From Pseudomonadota bacterium (GTDB lineage: Bacteria > Pseudomonadota > Alphaproteobacteria > UBA828), in contig JAQBTG010000034.1 in assembly GCA_027624955.1 (NCBI GenBank), forward strand, positions 1-43,453: a stretch of 43,453 nucleotides of DNA. The letters are read 5' to 3'. The notes below the pieces were generated by a model that saw only the letters and a program-made list of their open reading frames with translations, did no database searches and had not been told where the DNA came from. Made by a program: the position numbers and the translations under genes. This document shows positions 19,522 through 34,053 of this stretch, piece by piece (position 1 is the first letter of the stretch; the number at the start of each line of letters is the position of its first letter).

Positions 19522-20757
19522 GTGATTGCGGCACTTGATGTTGGCACCTCCAAGGTGACCTGCTTCATCGCGGAGCGGAACGGCCAGGGAGAGCTCGCCA
19601 TTGTCGGCATCGGTCAGGATACGGCCGAGGGACTGAAGGCCGGCACGGTCACCGATATGGCGGCGGCTGTGAAATCCATCGGCACCGCCGTTCACCGCGC
19701 CGAGGTGATGGCCGACACGCGCGTTCGCGAACTTTTTATTAGTGTCTCAGGTGGCGCGCCGCGATCCACTTATGCCGATATATCTCTTGATGTTTCCGGG
19801 CGGCAAATCGGCAATACCGATATTCAAGCCGCTTTCGACGCCGCCCGCACCGACGGCGCCATCGAGGGTCGTGAAATCGTCCATGCGGTCTCGACGGCCT
19901 ACGATCTCGATGGCAGCCGCGGCATCCGAAACCCGAAAGGGATGTATGGCAACCAGCTGCGCGTGCAATTGCATATGGTCAGCGTCGCGCATGGCGCCTT
20001 CCGCAATCTTTTAAGTTGTTTGTCGCGCTGCGATTTAGACCTCGAGGCGCCGGTGATCTCGGCCTATGCCTCAGGCCTCGCGTGTCTGGTCGAAGACGAA
20101 AAGGATCTCGGCGTCACGATTATCGATATGGGCTGCGGCGGCACCGGGTTGGCATCCTTTTCCGGTGGAGAGTTTAACTGGACGGCGACGGTGCCGCTGG
20201 GCGGCGCCCATGTCACCAACGATATCGCACTCGGCCTCACCACGCCGCTCGCCAACGCCGAACATATGAAGCGGCTGTACGCCAGCGCCATCGGCGGGCC
20301 AGCGGACAATCGTGAGATGATCGAAGTGCCGCAATTGGGTGAGCCGGAACTGCACTCGGCGCGGCAAATTCCGCGCTCCCTGTTGACTGGCATCGTGCGC
20401 CCACGCCTGGAGGAAACATTCGAGCTGGTACGCGACTTTCTTGATTCATCGGGTGCCGCCAGCGCGTCGGCGCGCCGCATCGTGCTGACTGGCGGCGCCA
20501 GTCAATTGCAGGGTGTCGGTGAGCTCGCTTCGCAGATTTTAGAAAAGCAGGTCCGTCTCGCACGGCCGCTTCCGATGCAGGGGCTGGCCGAAGCCGTCGC
20601 CGGACCCAATTGCGCGACTTGCGCCGGACTTCTGATTTACGCCGCGGAACGTCATGACGATTCCCAGATTCGTCGGCAAACGCGGGAACACCCATCTCCA
20701 CAACCCGCCGAGAGCGCGCTGGGGCGCATCGGCCAATGGCTACGAGCGAATTTCTAG
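19522..20757 (+). CDS. ftsA: Cell division protein FtsA
   Basis: A 411-residue actin-like ATPase that anchors FtsZ filaments to the inner membrane. The phosphate-1 motif is ALDVGTSKVTCF at the extreme N-terminus. The FtsA-specific 1C region follows, with IIDMGCGGTGLASFSGGE as phosphate 2 and VLTGGASQLQG as the adenosine motif. The C-terminal LGRIGQWLRANF is the amphipathic membrane-targeting helix. The start is an unusual GTG at 19522, with AGAAGGA 10 nt upstream. The N-terminus is short compared with relatives, which commonly have several residues before the ALDVGTSK strand. The 98-nt gap to ftsZ holds a good ribosome site (CTGGAGGG) but no convincing promoter. Confidence 0.93.
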   Translation: MIAALDVGTSKVTCFIAERNGQGELAIVGIGQDTAEGLKAGTVTDMAAAVKSIGTAVHRAEVMADTRVRELFISVSGGAPRSTYADISLDVSGRQIGNTDIQAAFDAARTDGAIEGREIVHAVSTAYDLDGSRGIRNPKGMYGNQLRVQLHMVSVAHGAFRNLLSCLSRCDLDLEAPVISAYASGLACLVEDEKDLGVTIIDMGCGGTGLASFSGGEFNWTATVPLGGAHVTNDIALGLTTPLANAEHMKRLYASAIGGPADNREMIEVPQLGEPELHSARQIPRSLLTGIVRPRLEETFELVRDFLDSSGAASASARRIVLTGGASQLQGVGELASQILEKQVRLARPLPMQGLAEAVAGPNCATCAGLLIYAAERHDDSQIRRQTREHPSPQPAESALGRIGQWLRANF

Positions 20758-20855
20758 AAGATAACCGGCCTGGCGCCCATATCCCTGGCGCACCGGGTTG
20801 AAACCAAGAGACGTAAGGGATTGACGAGAATCAACGAGTTGTTCTGGAGGGCGAC

Positions 20856-22715
20856 ATGAGCATCGATTTTGCACCGCAGCAATGGGAAGAGACCAAACCC
20901 CGCATTACCGTAATCGGCGTCGGCGGCGCTGGCGGTAACGCGGTTAACAATATGATCAACGGCGGATTGGAAGGCGTGGAATTCGTTGTCGCGAATACCG
21001 ATGCGCAATCGCTTCAGCAATCTCTTGCAGAGCAACGCATTCAGCTTGGCGTCACGGTCACACATGGCCTGGGCGCCGGCGCACGGCCCGATATTGGACG
21101 TGTCGCCGCTGAAGAGGCGCTCGACGATATTCTGCAATATCTCGAAGCCAACAATATGGTGTTCATCGCCGCCGGCATGGGCGGCGGCACCGGTACGGGT
21201 GCCGCACCGGTCATCGCCCGCGCCGCGCGCGAGCGCGGCATCCTGACCGTTGGTGTAGTTACCAAACCGTTCCAGTTCGAAGGCATTCAGCGCATGCGCC
21301 TGGCGGAAGCGGGGCTGCAGGAATTGCAGCAATATGTCGATACGCTGATCGTCATTCCCAATCAAAACCTGTTCCGGGTGGCCAACGAGCAGACCACGTT
21401 CGCGGCAGCTTTCAACTTGGCCGATGAAGTGCTCCATGCCGGCGTGCGTGGCGTCACCGATCTGATGGTAAGCCCCGGACTGATCAATCTCGATTTTGCC
21501 GATATTCGCACCGTGATGGGCGAAATGGGCAAAGCGATGATGGGCACTGGCGAAGCCGAAGGCGATAACCGGGCGATCGAGGCGGCAGAGGCGGCGATCA
21601 ACAATCCGCTCCTGGACAATGCCTCCATCCAGGGCGCACGCGGCGTCCTCATCAACATTACTGGCGGGTCCGACGTCACCTTGATGGAAGTCGACGAAGC
21701 TGCCTCACGCATCTGCCAGGAAGTGGACGACGATGCCAACATCATCTTCGGCACGTCCCTGTCGAACGAACTGGAAGGGCATATGCGGGTTGCCGTCATC
21801 GCCACCGGGATCGAAGCGGATTTGGCGCGCCAACCGGTGCCAGAGCCCTCAGACAAGGTGCATGTCCTCGGATTTAGTCAACGCAAGGGCGGCGACCGTC
21901 CTTCTGCGGGTGCCGTCGGTACCGCCGACTATGGTGCGCCGACGGCCACGGTCGAAGAGACCGAAGCGTCTGAACAAGACGCTCTAGCCGCAATCGCCGG
22001 TGATGCAATCACCAGCGAAACCGATGTCACGGGTGAGGGTCTCAGCATTGCGCTCAACAGCGTCGAGCAGAGCTTCGAAAATACCGAGACGGAAGTAGAG
22101 CCGGACGCACCGGTAGAAGTCTCTGAGCCGGTGGTGGTCGAAAACTCACCGCCACAGCGCAAGATGGTGATAGCCTCTTCGGCTGGCGGCATACGGGCCG
22201 GTGTTGTCATGCGGAAAAATCAGCCAGACGTGGTTGCGCCCGACTTGGACGAATCCGACCCCACCTCTCAGCCGGAGATCGTGGAGACGGCGACGACGAC
22301 CCCATCCGCGCCGATGGCGAAGCCGGATACCGGTCGTTTCGGGTTCATCCCACGGCCAGCCGTAACGCCGGGCGATACAGCCTCAGCCGGGCTTAAAAAG
22401 GCGGCGGATCCTTTCGCTGTGTCCGACGTGGAAAACGCCGGAGGTAGCGGCAAGAAACGCGGGCCTTCACTGTTCGAGCGGATGACCGGAAGCGGCAAAG
22501 CGCGGCGGGAAATGCCGGAAGCAAATCTGGCGAATGTCGAGGCGGAGCCACAGCGGCCCGCCAGGCCGGGTGCCGAAAAGCCCGCTGGAGAATCCAGAGG
22601 CAAAGAGCCAACGTTCGAAACCGCCCCACTATCCGTGCAACCGGTTGTAGAAATACAATCAATAGAAGAAGATCCGTTGGAAATACCGGCATTTCTCCGG
22701 CGCCAGGCGAACTAG
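20856..22715 (+). CDS. ftsZ: Cell division GTPase FtsZ
   Basis: A 619-residue tubulin-like GTPase that forms the Z ring. The GTPase core covers about 15-330: [13 protein letters not shown] (21-33), the signature [10 protein letters not shown] (109-118) and the T7 catalytic loop NLDFAD (211-216). A long acidic, Pro/Ala/Glu-rich linker runs from about 335 to 600, and the last 15 residues (605-619, with [12 protein letters not shown]) are the conserved tail that binds FtsA and other partners. E. coli FtsZ has 383 residues; alphaproteobacterial versions are often longer through the linker, and this one is at the long end. A conserved-looking [10 protein letters not shown] patch lies inside the linker. 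The ribosome site is CTGGAGGG. Confidence 0.97.
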   Translation: MSIDFAPQQWEETKPRITVIGVGGAGGNAVNNMINGGLEGVEFVVANTDAQSLQQSLAEQRIQLGVTVTHGLGAGARPDIGRVAAEEALDDILQYLEANNMVFIAAGMGGGTGTGAAPVIARAARERGILTVGVVTKPFQFEGIQRMRLAEAGLQELQQYVDTLIVIPNQNLFRVANEQTTFAAAFNLADEVLHAGVRGVTDLMVSPGLINLDFADIRTVMGEMGKAMMGTGEAEGDNRAIEAAEAAINNPLLDNASIQGARGVLINITGGSDVTLMEVDEAASRICQEVDDDANIIFGTSLSNELEGHMRVAVIATGIEADLARQPVPEPSDKVHVLGFSQRKGGDRPSAGAVGTADYGAPTATVEETEASEQDALAAIAGDAITSETDVTGEGLSIALNSVEQSFENTETEVEPDAPVEVSEPVVVENSPPQRKMVIASSAGGIRAGVVMRKNQPDVVAPDLDESDPTSQPEIVETATTTPSAPMAKPDTGRFGFIPRPAVTPGDTASAGLKKAADPFAVSDVENAGGSGKKRGPSLFERMTGSGKARREMPEANLANVEAEPQRPARPGAEKPAGESRGKEPTFETAPLSVQPVVEIQSIEEDPLEIPAFLRRQAN

Positions 22716-22763
22716 CCCGTTAATGTGCTCAAAAAAGCACCAGAAATACTCCGGGTATTGGCC

Positions 22764-22779
22764 GTAACATTTTGTAACA
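22764..22779 (+). promoter_or_regulatory. Tandem GTAACA repeat upstream of lpxC (possible response-regulator site)
   Basis: GTAACA-N4-GTAACA: two identical hexamers exactly 10 bp apart at 22764-22769 and 22774-22779, in the ftsZ-lpxC gap. OmpR/PhoB-type response regulators bind such head-to-tail repeats spaced by one helical turn. The regulator is unknown; the assignment is inference from spacing and position. Confidence 0.4.
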
Positions 22780-22794
22780 AAGAGTGATTTGAGT

Positions 22795-22828
22795 GCTTTG
22801 GAGGGGGCTGTTACAACCCCTCCAAAGC
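22795..22828 (+). repeat. Hairpin 1 in the ftsZ-lpxC spacer (12-bp perfect stem)
   Basis: GCTTTGGAGGGG (22795-22806) pairs without mismatch with CCCCTCCAAAGC (22817-22828) around a 10-nt loop. No T run follows, so it is not a standard intrinsic terminator, although it could end or stabilise the ftsZ transcript. Eight loop bases, TGTTACAA (22809-22816), are complementary to TTGTAACA at 22772-22779. Confidence 0.75.
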
Positions 22829-22836
22829 GGTTCATA

Positions 22837-22868
22837 GCTGACGATTCGCATTCGATGCAATCGTCAGC
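22837..22868 (+). repeat. Hairpin 2 in the ftsZ-lpxC spacer (10-bp perfect stem plus inner stem)
   Basis: GCTGACGATT (22837-22846) pairs perfectly with AATCGTCAGC (22859-22868). Inside it GCAT/ATGC forms a further 4-bp stem with a TCG loop and a single bulged C. It lies 8 nt after hairpin 1 and 38 nt before the likely lpxC start, so it would be in the lpxC leader if that gene is transcribed from upstream. Confidence 0.75.
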
Positions 22869-22906
22869 GGGGTCGCTCGGCGGCGCTAGAATAGAAAGAT
22901 CGGTTT

Positions 22907-23839
22907 TTGACCAAACAATTGCAACGCACCCTGAAAGCGCCGATTCACTGCACCGGCGCCGGCCTTCATAGCAATGTCAAGGTATCCATGGCGCTCCTCC
23001 CGGCGGCGCCGGACACGGGCGTGTTGTTCCGTCGCACAGATATGGGGGCGAACGCTGAAATCAGGGCGCATCGCGACAATGTTGTCGATTCTCAGCTGTG
23101 CACGACAATCGGCAACGGCAACGGATTGTCCATCGGCACGATCGAACATTTGATGGCGGCGTTCGCCGGCTGCGGTGTGGAGAATGTCATCGTCGAACTG
23201 AACGGCGCCGAAGTTCCGATCATGGATGGCAGTTCACGTTCTTTCGTATTTTTGATCGAATGCGCCGGCATCGTCGAACAAAATGTACCTCGCCGCGCCA
23301 TTCAGGTACTCAGGAAGATTGCCGTCGGCAATGAAAGCCGCTGGGCTTCGATTGCTCCATCGGACCATTTCTCGTTGCATTGCGAAATTGCCTTCGATCA
23401 TGACGCCATCGGCGAGCAGTATTTCGATTATGATTCGCTGCAAACCTCGTTCGAGGAAGACCTGAGCAGTGCGCGCACCTTTTGCCTAGCTTCTGATGTC
23501 GAAAAAATGCGCGCCGCCGGGTTGGCGTTGGGCGGCTCGCTGGACAACGCTGTCGTGATCGGTGAGCACGGCCTACTGAATGAGGAAGGCCTGCGCTACG
23601 ACACCGAATTTGCCCGCCACAAGGCGCTTGATTGCATCGGCGACCTGAGTTTGGCGGGCGCGACGCTGTTGGCCCATGTTGAAAACTATTGTGCCGGGCA
23701 CGCGATGAACCACGAATTGCTCAACGCACTGCTCGACGATGAAACGGCTTGGTGCTGGACCGACATGGACGCACGATGCATCGACCGGATAGATGCGGCG
23801 CCGCAAGTGCGTCACGCTGCGGCGGCTGCCAGCGCCTAA
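22907..23839 (+). CDS. lpxC: UDP-3-O-acyl-N-acetylglucosamine deacetylase LpxC
   Basis: A 310-residue cytoplasmic zinc enzyme that catalyses the committed step of lipid A synthesis. Zinc ligands by family pattern are H81 (GTIEHLMAAF), H238 and D242 (HKALD). E80 is the likely general base, and H265 (AGHAMNH) is the other catalytic residue. An in-frame TAG at 22892 leaves no ATG start: the choice is TTG at 22907 (giving MTKQLQRTLK) or TTG at 22919 (MQRTLK). I use the first, but the start is not certain, and only a weak AGAAAGA ribosome site is present. Unusual starts and a structured leader suggest controlled translation, as expected for an enzyme whose amount must be tightly balanced. Confidence 0.93.
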   Translation: MTKQLQRTLKAPIHCTGAGLHSNVKVSMALLPAAPDTGVLFRRTDMGANAEIRAHRDNVVDSQLCTTIGNGNGLSIGTIEHLMAAFAGCGVENVIVELNGAEVPIMDGSSRSFVFLIECAGIVEQNVPRRAIQVLRKIAVGNESRWASIAPSDHFSLHCEIAFDHDAIGEQYFDYDSLQTSFEEDLSSARTFCLASDVEKMRAAGLALGGSLDNAVVIGEHGLLNEEGLRYDTEFARHKALDCIGDLSLAGATLLAHVENYCAGHAMNHELLNALLDDETAWCWTDMDARCIDRIDAAPQVRHAAAAASA

Positions 23840-23938
23840 TATATTTCGCCCGCGTTCTACAAACATGTGCTAATTCGGGTCTCAATCGGCCCCTAGATGA
23901 TGATTTAGCGCGACATGCCTCCCCTCATCCGTCGACCG

Positions 23939-23947
23939 TGATATAAT
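23939..23947 (+). promoter_or_regulatory. Extended -10 promoter of bamD
   Basis: A perfect TATAAT (23942-23947) preceded by TG at the extended -10 position (TGA-TATAAT). No good -35 is seen, which an extended -10 can tolerate. Transcription would begin near 23954, 27 nt before the bamD ATG. It suggests that bamD is separately expressed from lpxC. Confidence 0.6.
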
Positions 23948-23980
23948 CCCGCCGATTCAAGCTTCGAGTTCGGGACCAAT

Positions 23981-24814
23981 ATGACCTTCGACATTATCCA
24001 GCGCTCTTCTTCCATCCTACGTGGATTCGCCAGCGTCCTCGCCGCGCTGCTGATTCTTGCCGCCTGCGCAGAAGACGACGTGGCGTACCAAGAGCGGCCC
24101 GTGGAAGAACTCTACAACGAAGCGATGGACAATCTGCTGGACGGATCCTATGTCGATGCCGCCAAGGCGTTTGACGAAGTGGAACGTCAACATCCTTATT
24201 CCGTATGGGCGACCCGGGCGCAGATCATGGCGTCCTACGCCTATTACAGGAACAATGACTATGACGAATCGATCATCTCCGCCGGCCGGTTTATCCAGCT
24301 ACATCCCGGTCACCGCGACGTCGCCTATGCTTATTACCTGAACGCCGTATCTTATTATGAACAGATTTCGGATGTGGGACGGGATCAGGAATTGACTGAG
24401 CGGGCGCTGGCGTCACTCGAGGAGTTGGTGCGCCGTTTTCCGGACACCTCCTATGCGCGCGACGCGAGCCTCAAGATCGACCTCACCCGCGATCATCTGG
24501 CAGGCAAAGAAATGGATATCGGGCGCTATTATTTGACTCGTGCCAACTACATTGCCGCAATCAATCGCTTTCGCCGAGTCATCGAGCGCTTTCAAACTAC
24601 CAGCCACGTGGCGGAAGCACTGCACAGATTGACGGAATCCTATCTCGCGCTGGGCGTGTCGCAAGAAGCCCAGACGTCAGCGGCGGTGCTGGGTCACAAT
24701 TTTCCGGGCAGTGAGTGGTATCTCGACAGCTATGCTCTCTTGGAAGGGGTCGATCTGCGCCCTGAAGCCGACGAAGAATCCTGGATCAGCCGGGCCTTCA
24801 ATTCGATTTTCTGA
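23981..24814 (+). CDS. bamD: Outer-membrane assembly lipoprotein BamD
   Basis: A 277-residue periplasmic lipoprotein of the BAM complex, which inserts beta-barrel proteins in the outer membrane with BamA. A lipoprotein signal peptide ends in the lipobox LAAC, with Cys29 as the lipidation site. Tetratricopeptide-type helical repeats follow from about 40 to 265: YNEAMDNLLDGSYVDAAKAF opens the first, and YYLTRANYIAAINRFRRVI is in a later one. The length fits alphaproteobacterial BamD (earlier called ComL or YfiO). It is followed after 11 nt by recN. Confidence 0.94.
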   Translation: MTFDIIQRSSSILRGFASVLAALLILAACAEDDVAYQERPVEELYNEAMDNLLDGSYVDAAKAFDEVERQHPYSVWATRAQIMASYAYYRNNDYDESIISAGRFIQLHPGHRDVAYAYYLNAVSYYEQISDVGRDQELTERALASLEELVRRFPDTSYARDASLKIDLTRDHLAGKEMDIGRYYLTRANYIAAINRFRRVIERFQTTSHVAEALHRLTESYLALGVSQEAQTSAAVLGHNFPGSEWYLDSYALLEGVDLRPEADEESWISRAFNSIF

Positions 24815-24825
24815 TTGGCTGTCGC

Positions 24826-28916
<4,091 letters not shown>

Positions 28917-28924
<8 letters not shown>

Positions 28925-29660
28925 GGTGGTCACGCCAGGCGCGTGCCACACCAAAAGCCAGTGTTCCGCCAATCACGCCGCTCAGCAGCAAACCCCAATC
29001 CGACGTCGCCATATGCAGCAGCGGGCCGGCTACACCGCCGGCAATCACCGCCAGAATGGCCGCCATGCCGCGTGCAGCGGCCATCATCAGAACGAAGTAA
29101 ACGATATTGACGAAGACCAGTGTCAGTAAAACGATTTCCGACACCACGCCGGCTAACAGATACCCCGCGACGGCACCTACAATTCCGGCGGAAGCGGTCA
29201 CCGTGACGAAGCCCATATAGTATGCGGCGCGGCGTTCAGGGGGCAGCTCCGGGCACCGCCTCAACACCCATATCCAGGCATTGAAACTGACCAGATGGGC
29301 CATGGCGTATAGCCATGCGGGTTGGCGCATGCCGGGCCGCAGCAGCGGCATCAGGGTCGCGGTCATCGGCATGAAGCGCGCATTGGCCATGGCAACGGCG
29401 AGGGTAATGGCGACGACGGTGCCGCCCGACGCGTAGAGCTCAACGAAGGCGATTTGTCCGGGTAGCGCCCACATCGTGACCAGTTGCACTATGGCAAAGT
29501 CGAGGCCGAGGCCGCTTTCGCGGCACAACGCGCCGAATCCCATCAGGCTGATAACGAGGACCACGGCCGGCAAGCGGCTACCGTCGGAAATGCCGATGCG
29601 ATAAGCTTGGCGCTGAGTGATATCGTTGAACTTGCCGAAGCTATGCGGTGGCGGATTCAT
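28917..29660 (-). CDS. azlC: AzlC-family branched-chain amino acid exporter, large subunit
   Basis: A 247-residue inner-membrane protein of the AzlC/YgaZ family, with about seven to eight hydrophobic segments. Family blocks include GISDGSRLPAVVLVISLMGFG near 24, a central ANARFMPMTATL segment near 105 and WAIYDM-like variation absent, so the assignment rests on the whole pattern and on the AzlD partner directly downstream. The studied family exports valine, leucine, isoleucine or analogues such as azaleucine; the actual substrate is not shown here. It lies 73 nt after rpoD on the same strand, beyond a hairpin that may end the rpoD message. Confidence 0.85.
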
Positions 29661-29712
29661 CGCCCCACCGCACCGCCGACTGCCGAATATTGGGGCGGGA
29701 ATTCAGCTCTTA

Positions 29713-29731
29713 GAAGCGGACGCTCCGCTTC
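29713..29731 (-). terminator. Hairpin directly after rpoD, possible terminator
   Basis: GAAGCGGA and TCCGCTTC form a perfect 8-bp stem with a 3-nt loop (GCG on the minus strand), starting 2 nt after the rpoD stop. Only weakly AT-rich sequence follows and there is no T run. It could be a weak terminator or a 3'-end stabiliser between rpoD and azlC. Confidence 0.45.
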
Positions 29732-29733
29732 AC

Positions 29734-31800
<2,067 letters not shown>

Positions 31801-31873
31801 CAAACGACCTTTCTAATTCGGCTCTCAATTCGAGCCTGAAAACACAATCGATTCAACAACTTGTCCCCATATC

Positions 31874-31889
31874 TCGCGACAATTCGCGA
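31874..31889 (-). repeat. Second hairpin in the rpoD leader
   Basis: TCGCGA-CAAT-TCGCGA on the plus strand: a 6-bp stem with a 4-nt loop, directly adjoining the larger leader hairpin at 31890-31933. It lies 73 nt upstream of the rpoD ATG. Confidence 0.55.
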
Positions 31890-31933
31890 AACGCCTATGG
31901 TCGCCGGCCTGGATCAGGACGGCGAAAGGCGTT
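31890..31933 (-). repeat. Long imperfect hairpin in the rpoD leader
   Basis: Three nested stems: AACGCCT with AGGCGTT (7 bp), TCGCCG with CGGCGA (6 bp) and CCTG with CAGG (4 bp, GAT loop), separated by small internal loops. It lies about 90 nt upstream of the rpoD start and downstream of the likely promoter, so it would be in the leader RNA. No T run follows on the minus strand. Confidence 0.6.
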
Positions 31934-32009
31934 CAATGGGGATTCCTCAAATTTGTTGTAGCATTGAAATGGAGCGCGGAGCCCGCCAATTCAAGCCTAA
32001 GCTGCCAAA

Positions 32010-32038
32010 TGTCTAAATCGGCTTGTTTCGGCTGTCAA
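32010..32038 (-). promoter_or_regulatory. Probable promoter of rpoD
   Basis: On the minus strand a perfect TTGACA (32038-32033) is followed after 17 nt by TAGACA (32015-32010), a 3-of-6 match to the -10 consensus. It sits just after the dnaG stop, so rpoD can be transcribed separately from dnaG with a leader of about 200 nt. Confidence 0.5.
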
Positions 32039-32074
32039 GCGTGCGAATTAATTCGATACCCTTCGCAGGCCAAG

Positions 32075-33946
32075 TCAGCCCCGTCCCGATTCCGTATTAT
32101 CATTGTCTCCGTACCCGGGAATGAGCACTTCTGTGCCCGGCGATTCGTTAACGGCGCGCCCGCTTTCCACCAGGCGGCGAAAATTTTCTTCGCTCATATC
32201 GCCGGCCAGCGCTTCTTCCGCCTCACGGCGGAATTTCTCCATGTCGATCAGACGATGGTGCAGATCAAGCGCATGACGCAATTGTACACGGGCGTCGTTC
32301 ACGCTTGCCGCCGTGGATTTTGCAGCCCAATCCAGATAGGCGGCATCCCCGCCAACCAACTCATCGAGGAGTTTTTCCAGTCCTGCCTGGATCAAGACGT
32401 AATTGATTTTCGATTTGTCCGGTGCGGTGCCGCCGACATCAGCTGCCAGCAGCGCGTCGCGGAACGCGCGGTAGCGCGCCGCAAGCAAAGGCAGGCGTTC
32501 GATCTCTTCATGAAAATCATTCAGCAATTCGGGGAAATTGAGAATTGTCTGAAGAATTGTGCGTTCGCGCCGGGCCGAACTGCCTTCGGCGCGCCCGCCC
32601 AGCCCATGTTGCGGAAGGATTTTCTCGTCATCACGCGGGCCGCGACGCGGCGCAGGGCGCGGCCCGCGCTGCGATTTGCTCTTGGTGAAGGGTTCAAACA
32701 GGCGATTTTTATAGTGGCGGCGAAAGTAAAATTTGAGATCGTCGTCGGGAATTTGCTCGAGATAGCCGTTCAGACGGCGATTGAGTGCGGCGCGACTCTC
32801 CGGAGTCGTCAATTCCTCGCCGCCGCCGGCAATTTTCCACAATTGCTCGGATAACGGTTCCGCGCCGGCCAGCACGTCCTCGATTGCGGATTTGCCGCCT
32901 TCGCCGATGAGACTGTCGGGGTCCTGGCCCATGGGGAGGGCTGCAAAGGCCAGGGATTTCCCTGATTTCAAGCGCGGCAGGGCGCGCTCCGCGGCCCGAG
33001 CCGCCGCTTTCCGTCCGGGCACATCGCCGTCGAAACAAAGCACCGGCGCGTCCACCAGACGCCACATTTCTTCCATTTGCAGTTCGGTCAAGGCAGTTCC
33101 GAGTGGCGCCACCGTTTCGGTCAAGCCACCTTGATGCAGCGCAATCACGTCCATATAGCCTTCGACGGCGATGATCCGCCCCGATTTCCGCGCCACGCCG
33201 CGCGCCAGATGCATGCCGTAGAGCACCGCACCCTTGTGAAAAACCGGGGTATCCGGCGAGTTAAGATATTTAGCCTGGGCGTCCCCAAGCGCCCGCCCGC
33301 CGAAAGCGATCACCCGTCCACGCCGATCCTGAATGGGAAATATCACGCGATTGCGGAAACGGTCGTAGCTCGCGCCGCCGCCTTCCGGCTCGATCAACAA
33401 CCCGGAAATCACCAACATCGCTTCCGAAATTTCCTTGCCAAGCAAGGCAGTCTTTAGGGCACTTCGCGATTCCGGCGCGTAACCGAGACGGAAGCCCTCG
33501 ATCGTCTCCGGCTTCAGCCCACGTCCCTTGAGATACGCACTGGCGGCAGCGCCGGAATCGGCCCGCAGTTCCGATTCAAAAAATTTGGCGGCTGACTCGA
33601 GCACACCATAAAGCGACAGCTGTTCATCGGCGCGGGCTTGGTCCTGTGGCGTTTCCTTGGGGATCTCTAGGCCCGCTTCGCCGGCCAGTTTTTCCACCGC
33701 CTCGGGAAATGCTAATCCCTCGTCGCGCATGACAAAGCCGATGACGTCGCCATGCGCCCCGCAGCCGAAGCAATGAAAGAAGCCCTTGTCGTCACTCACT
33801 GTGAACGACGGTGTCTTTTCGTTGTGAAACGGGCAGAGCGCGCCGTGCTCGCGCCCCTTCCGAATCAGGCGGACACGCCGGCCAATGACATCCGAGAGCG
33901 GGACGCGCGCTCTGATTTCGTCCAAAAATTGCGGCGTAAAGGCCAT
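32075..33946 (-). CDS. dnaG: DNA primase DnaG
   Basis: A 623-residue primase that makes RNA primers at the replication fork. The N-terminal CHC2 zinc finger uses C38, H41, C59 and C62 (LCPFHN and HCFGCGAHGD). The catalytic core begins with a YLKGRGLKPETI segment near 138. The TOPRIM fold has EGYMD at 262-266 and DGD at 306-308, which bind metal. A basic, Arg-rich linker near 424-440 leads to a C-terminal helicase-binding region (about 460-600). The length is typical. The ribosome site is weak. It lies between yqeY and rpoD, in the common alphaproteobacterial order. A row of DnaA-box-like sequences lies 108-161 nt upstream of its start. Confidence 0.96.
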   Translation of the reverse strand: MAFTPQFLDEIRARVPLSDVIGRRVRLIRKGREHGALCPFHNEKTPSFTVSDDKGFFHCFGCGAHGDVIGFVMRDEGLAFPEAVEKLAGEAGLEIPKETPQDQARADEQLSLYGVLESAAKFFESELRADSGAAASAYLKGRGLKPETIEGFRLGYAPESRSALKTALLGKEISEAMLVISGLLIEPEGGGASYDRFRNRVIFPIQDRRGRVIAFGGRALGDAQAKYLNSPDTPVFHKGAVLYGMHLARGVARKSGRIIAVEGYMDVIALHQGGLTETVAPLGTALTELQMEEMWRLVDAPVLCFDGDVPGRKAAARAAERALPRLKSGKSLAFAALPMGQDPDSLIGEGGKSAIEDVLAGAEPLSEQLWKIAGGGEELTTPESRAALNRRLNGYLEQIPDDDLKFYFRRHYKNRLFEPFTKSKSQRGPRPAPRRGPRDDEKILPQHGLGGRAEGSSARRERTILQTILNFPELLNDFHEEIERLPLLAARYRAFRDALLAADVGGTAPDKSKINYVLIQAGLEKLLDELVGGDAAYLDWAAKSTAASVNDARVQLRHALDLHHRLIDMEKFRREAEEALAGDMSEENFRRLVESGRAVNESPGTEVLIPGYGDNDNTESGRG

Positions 33947-34053
33947 TGTCGGGACGATCTCCCGCCGGCGGCGAAAGCGCGGCCAGCTTCCAACTACAGT
34001 AGCGTAGCGCCGTGACCGGCGCGAGGGCTAGGGCACCAAGCTCGTTATTTTCC

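Noticed and set aside
22722-22736. Possible CtrA site (TTAA-N7-TTAA) after ftsZ
   Set aside because: Only the first half matches; the second half is AAAA.
31964-32854. A 296-codon frame antisense to dnaG
   Set aside because: It covers well-supported dnaG coding sequence and has no recognisable domain or ribosome site.
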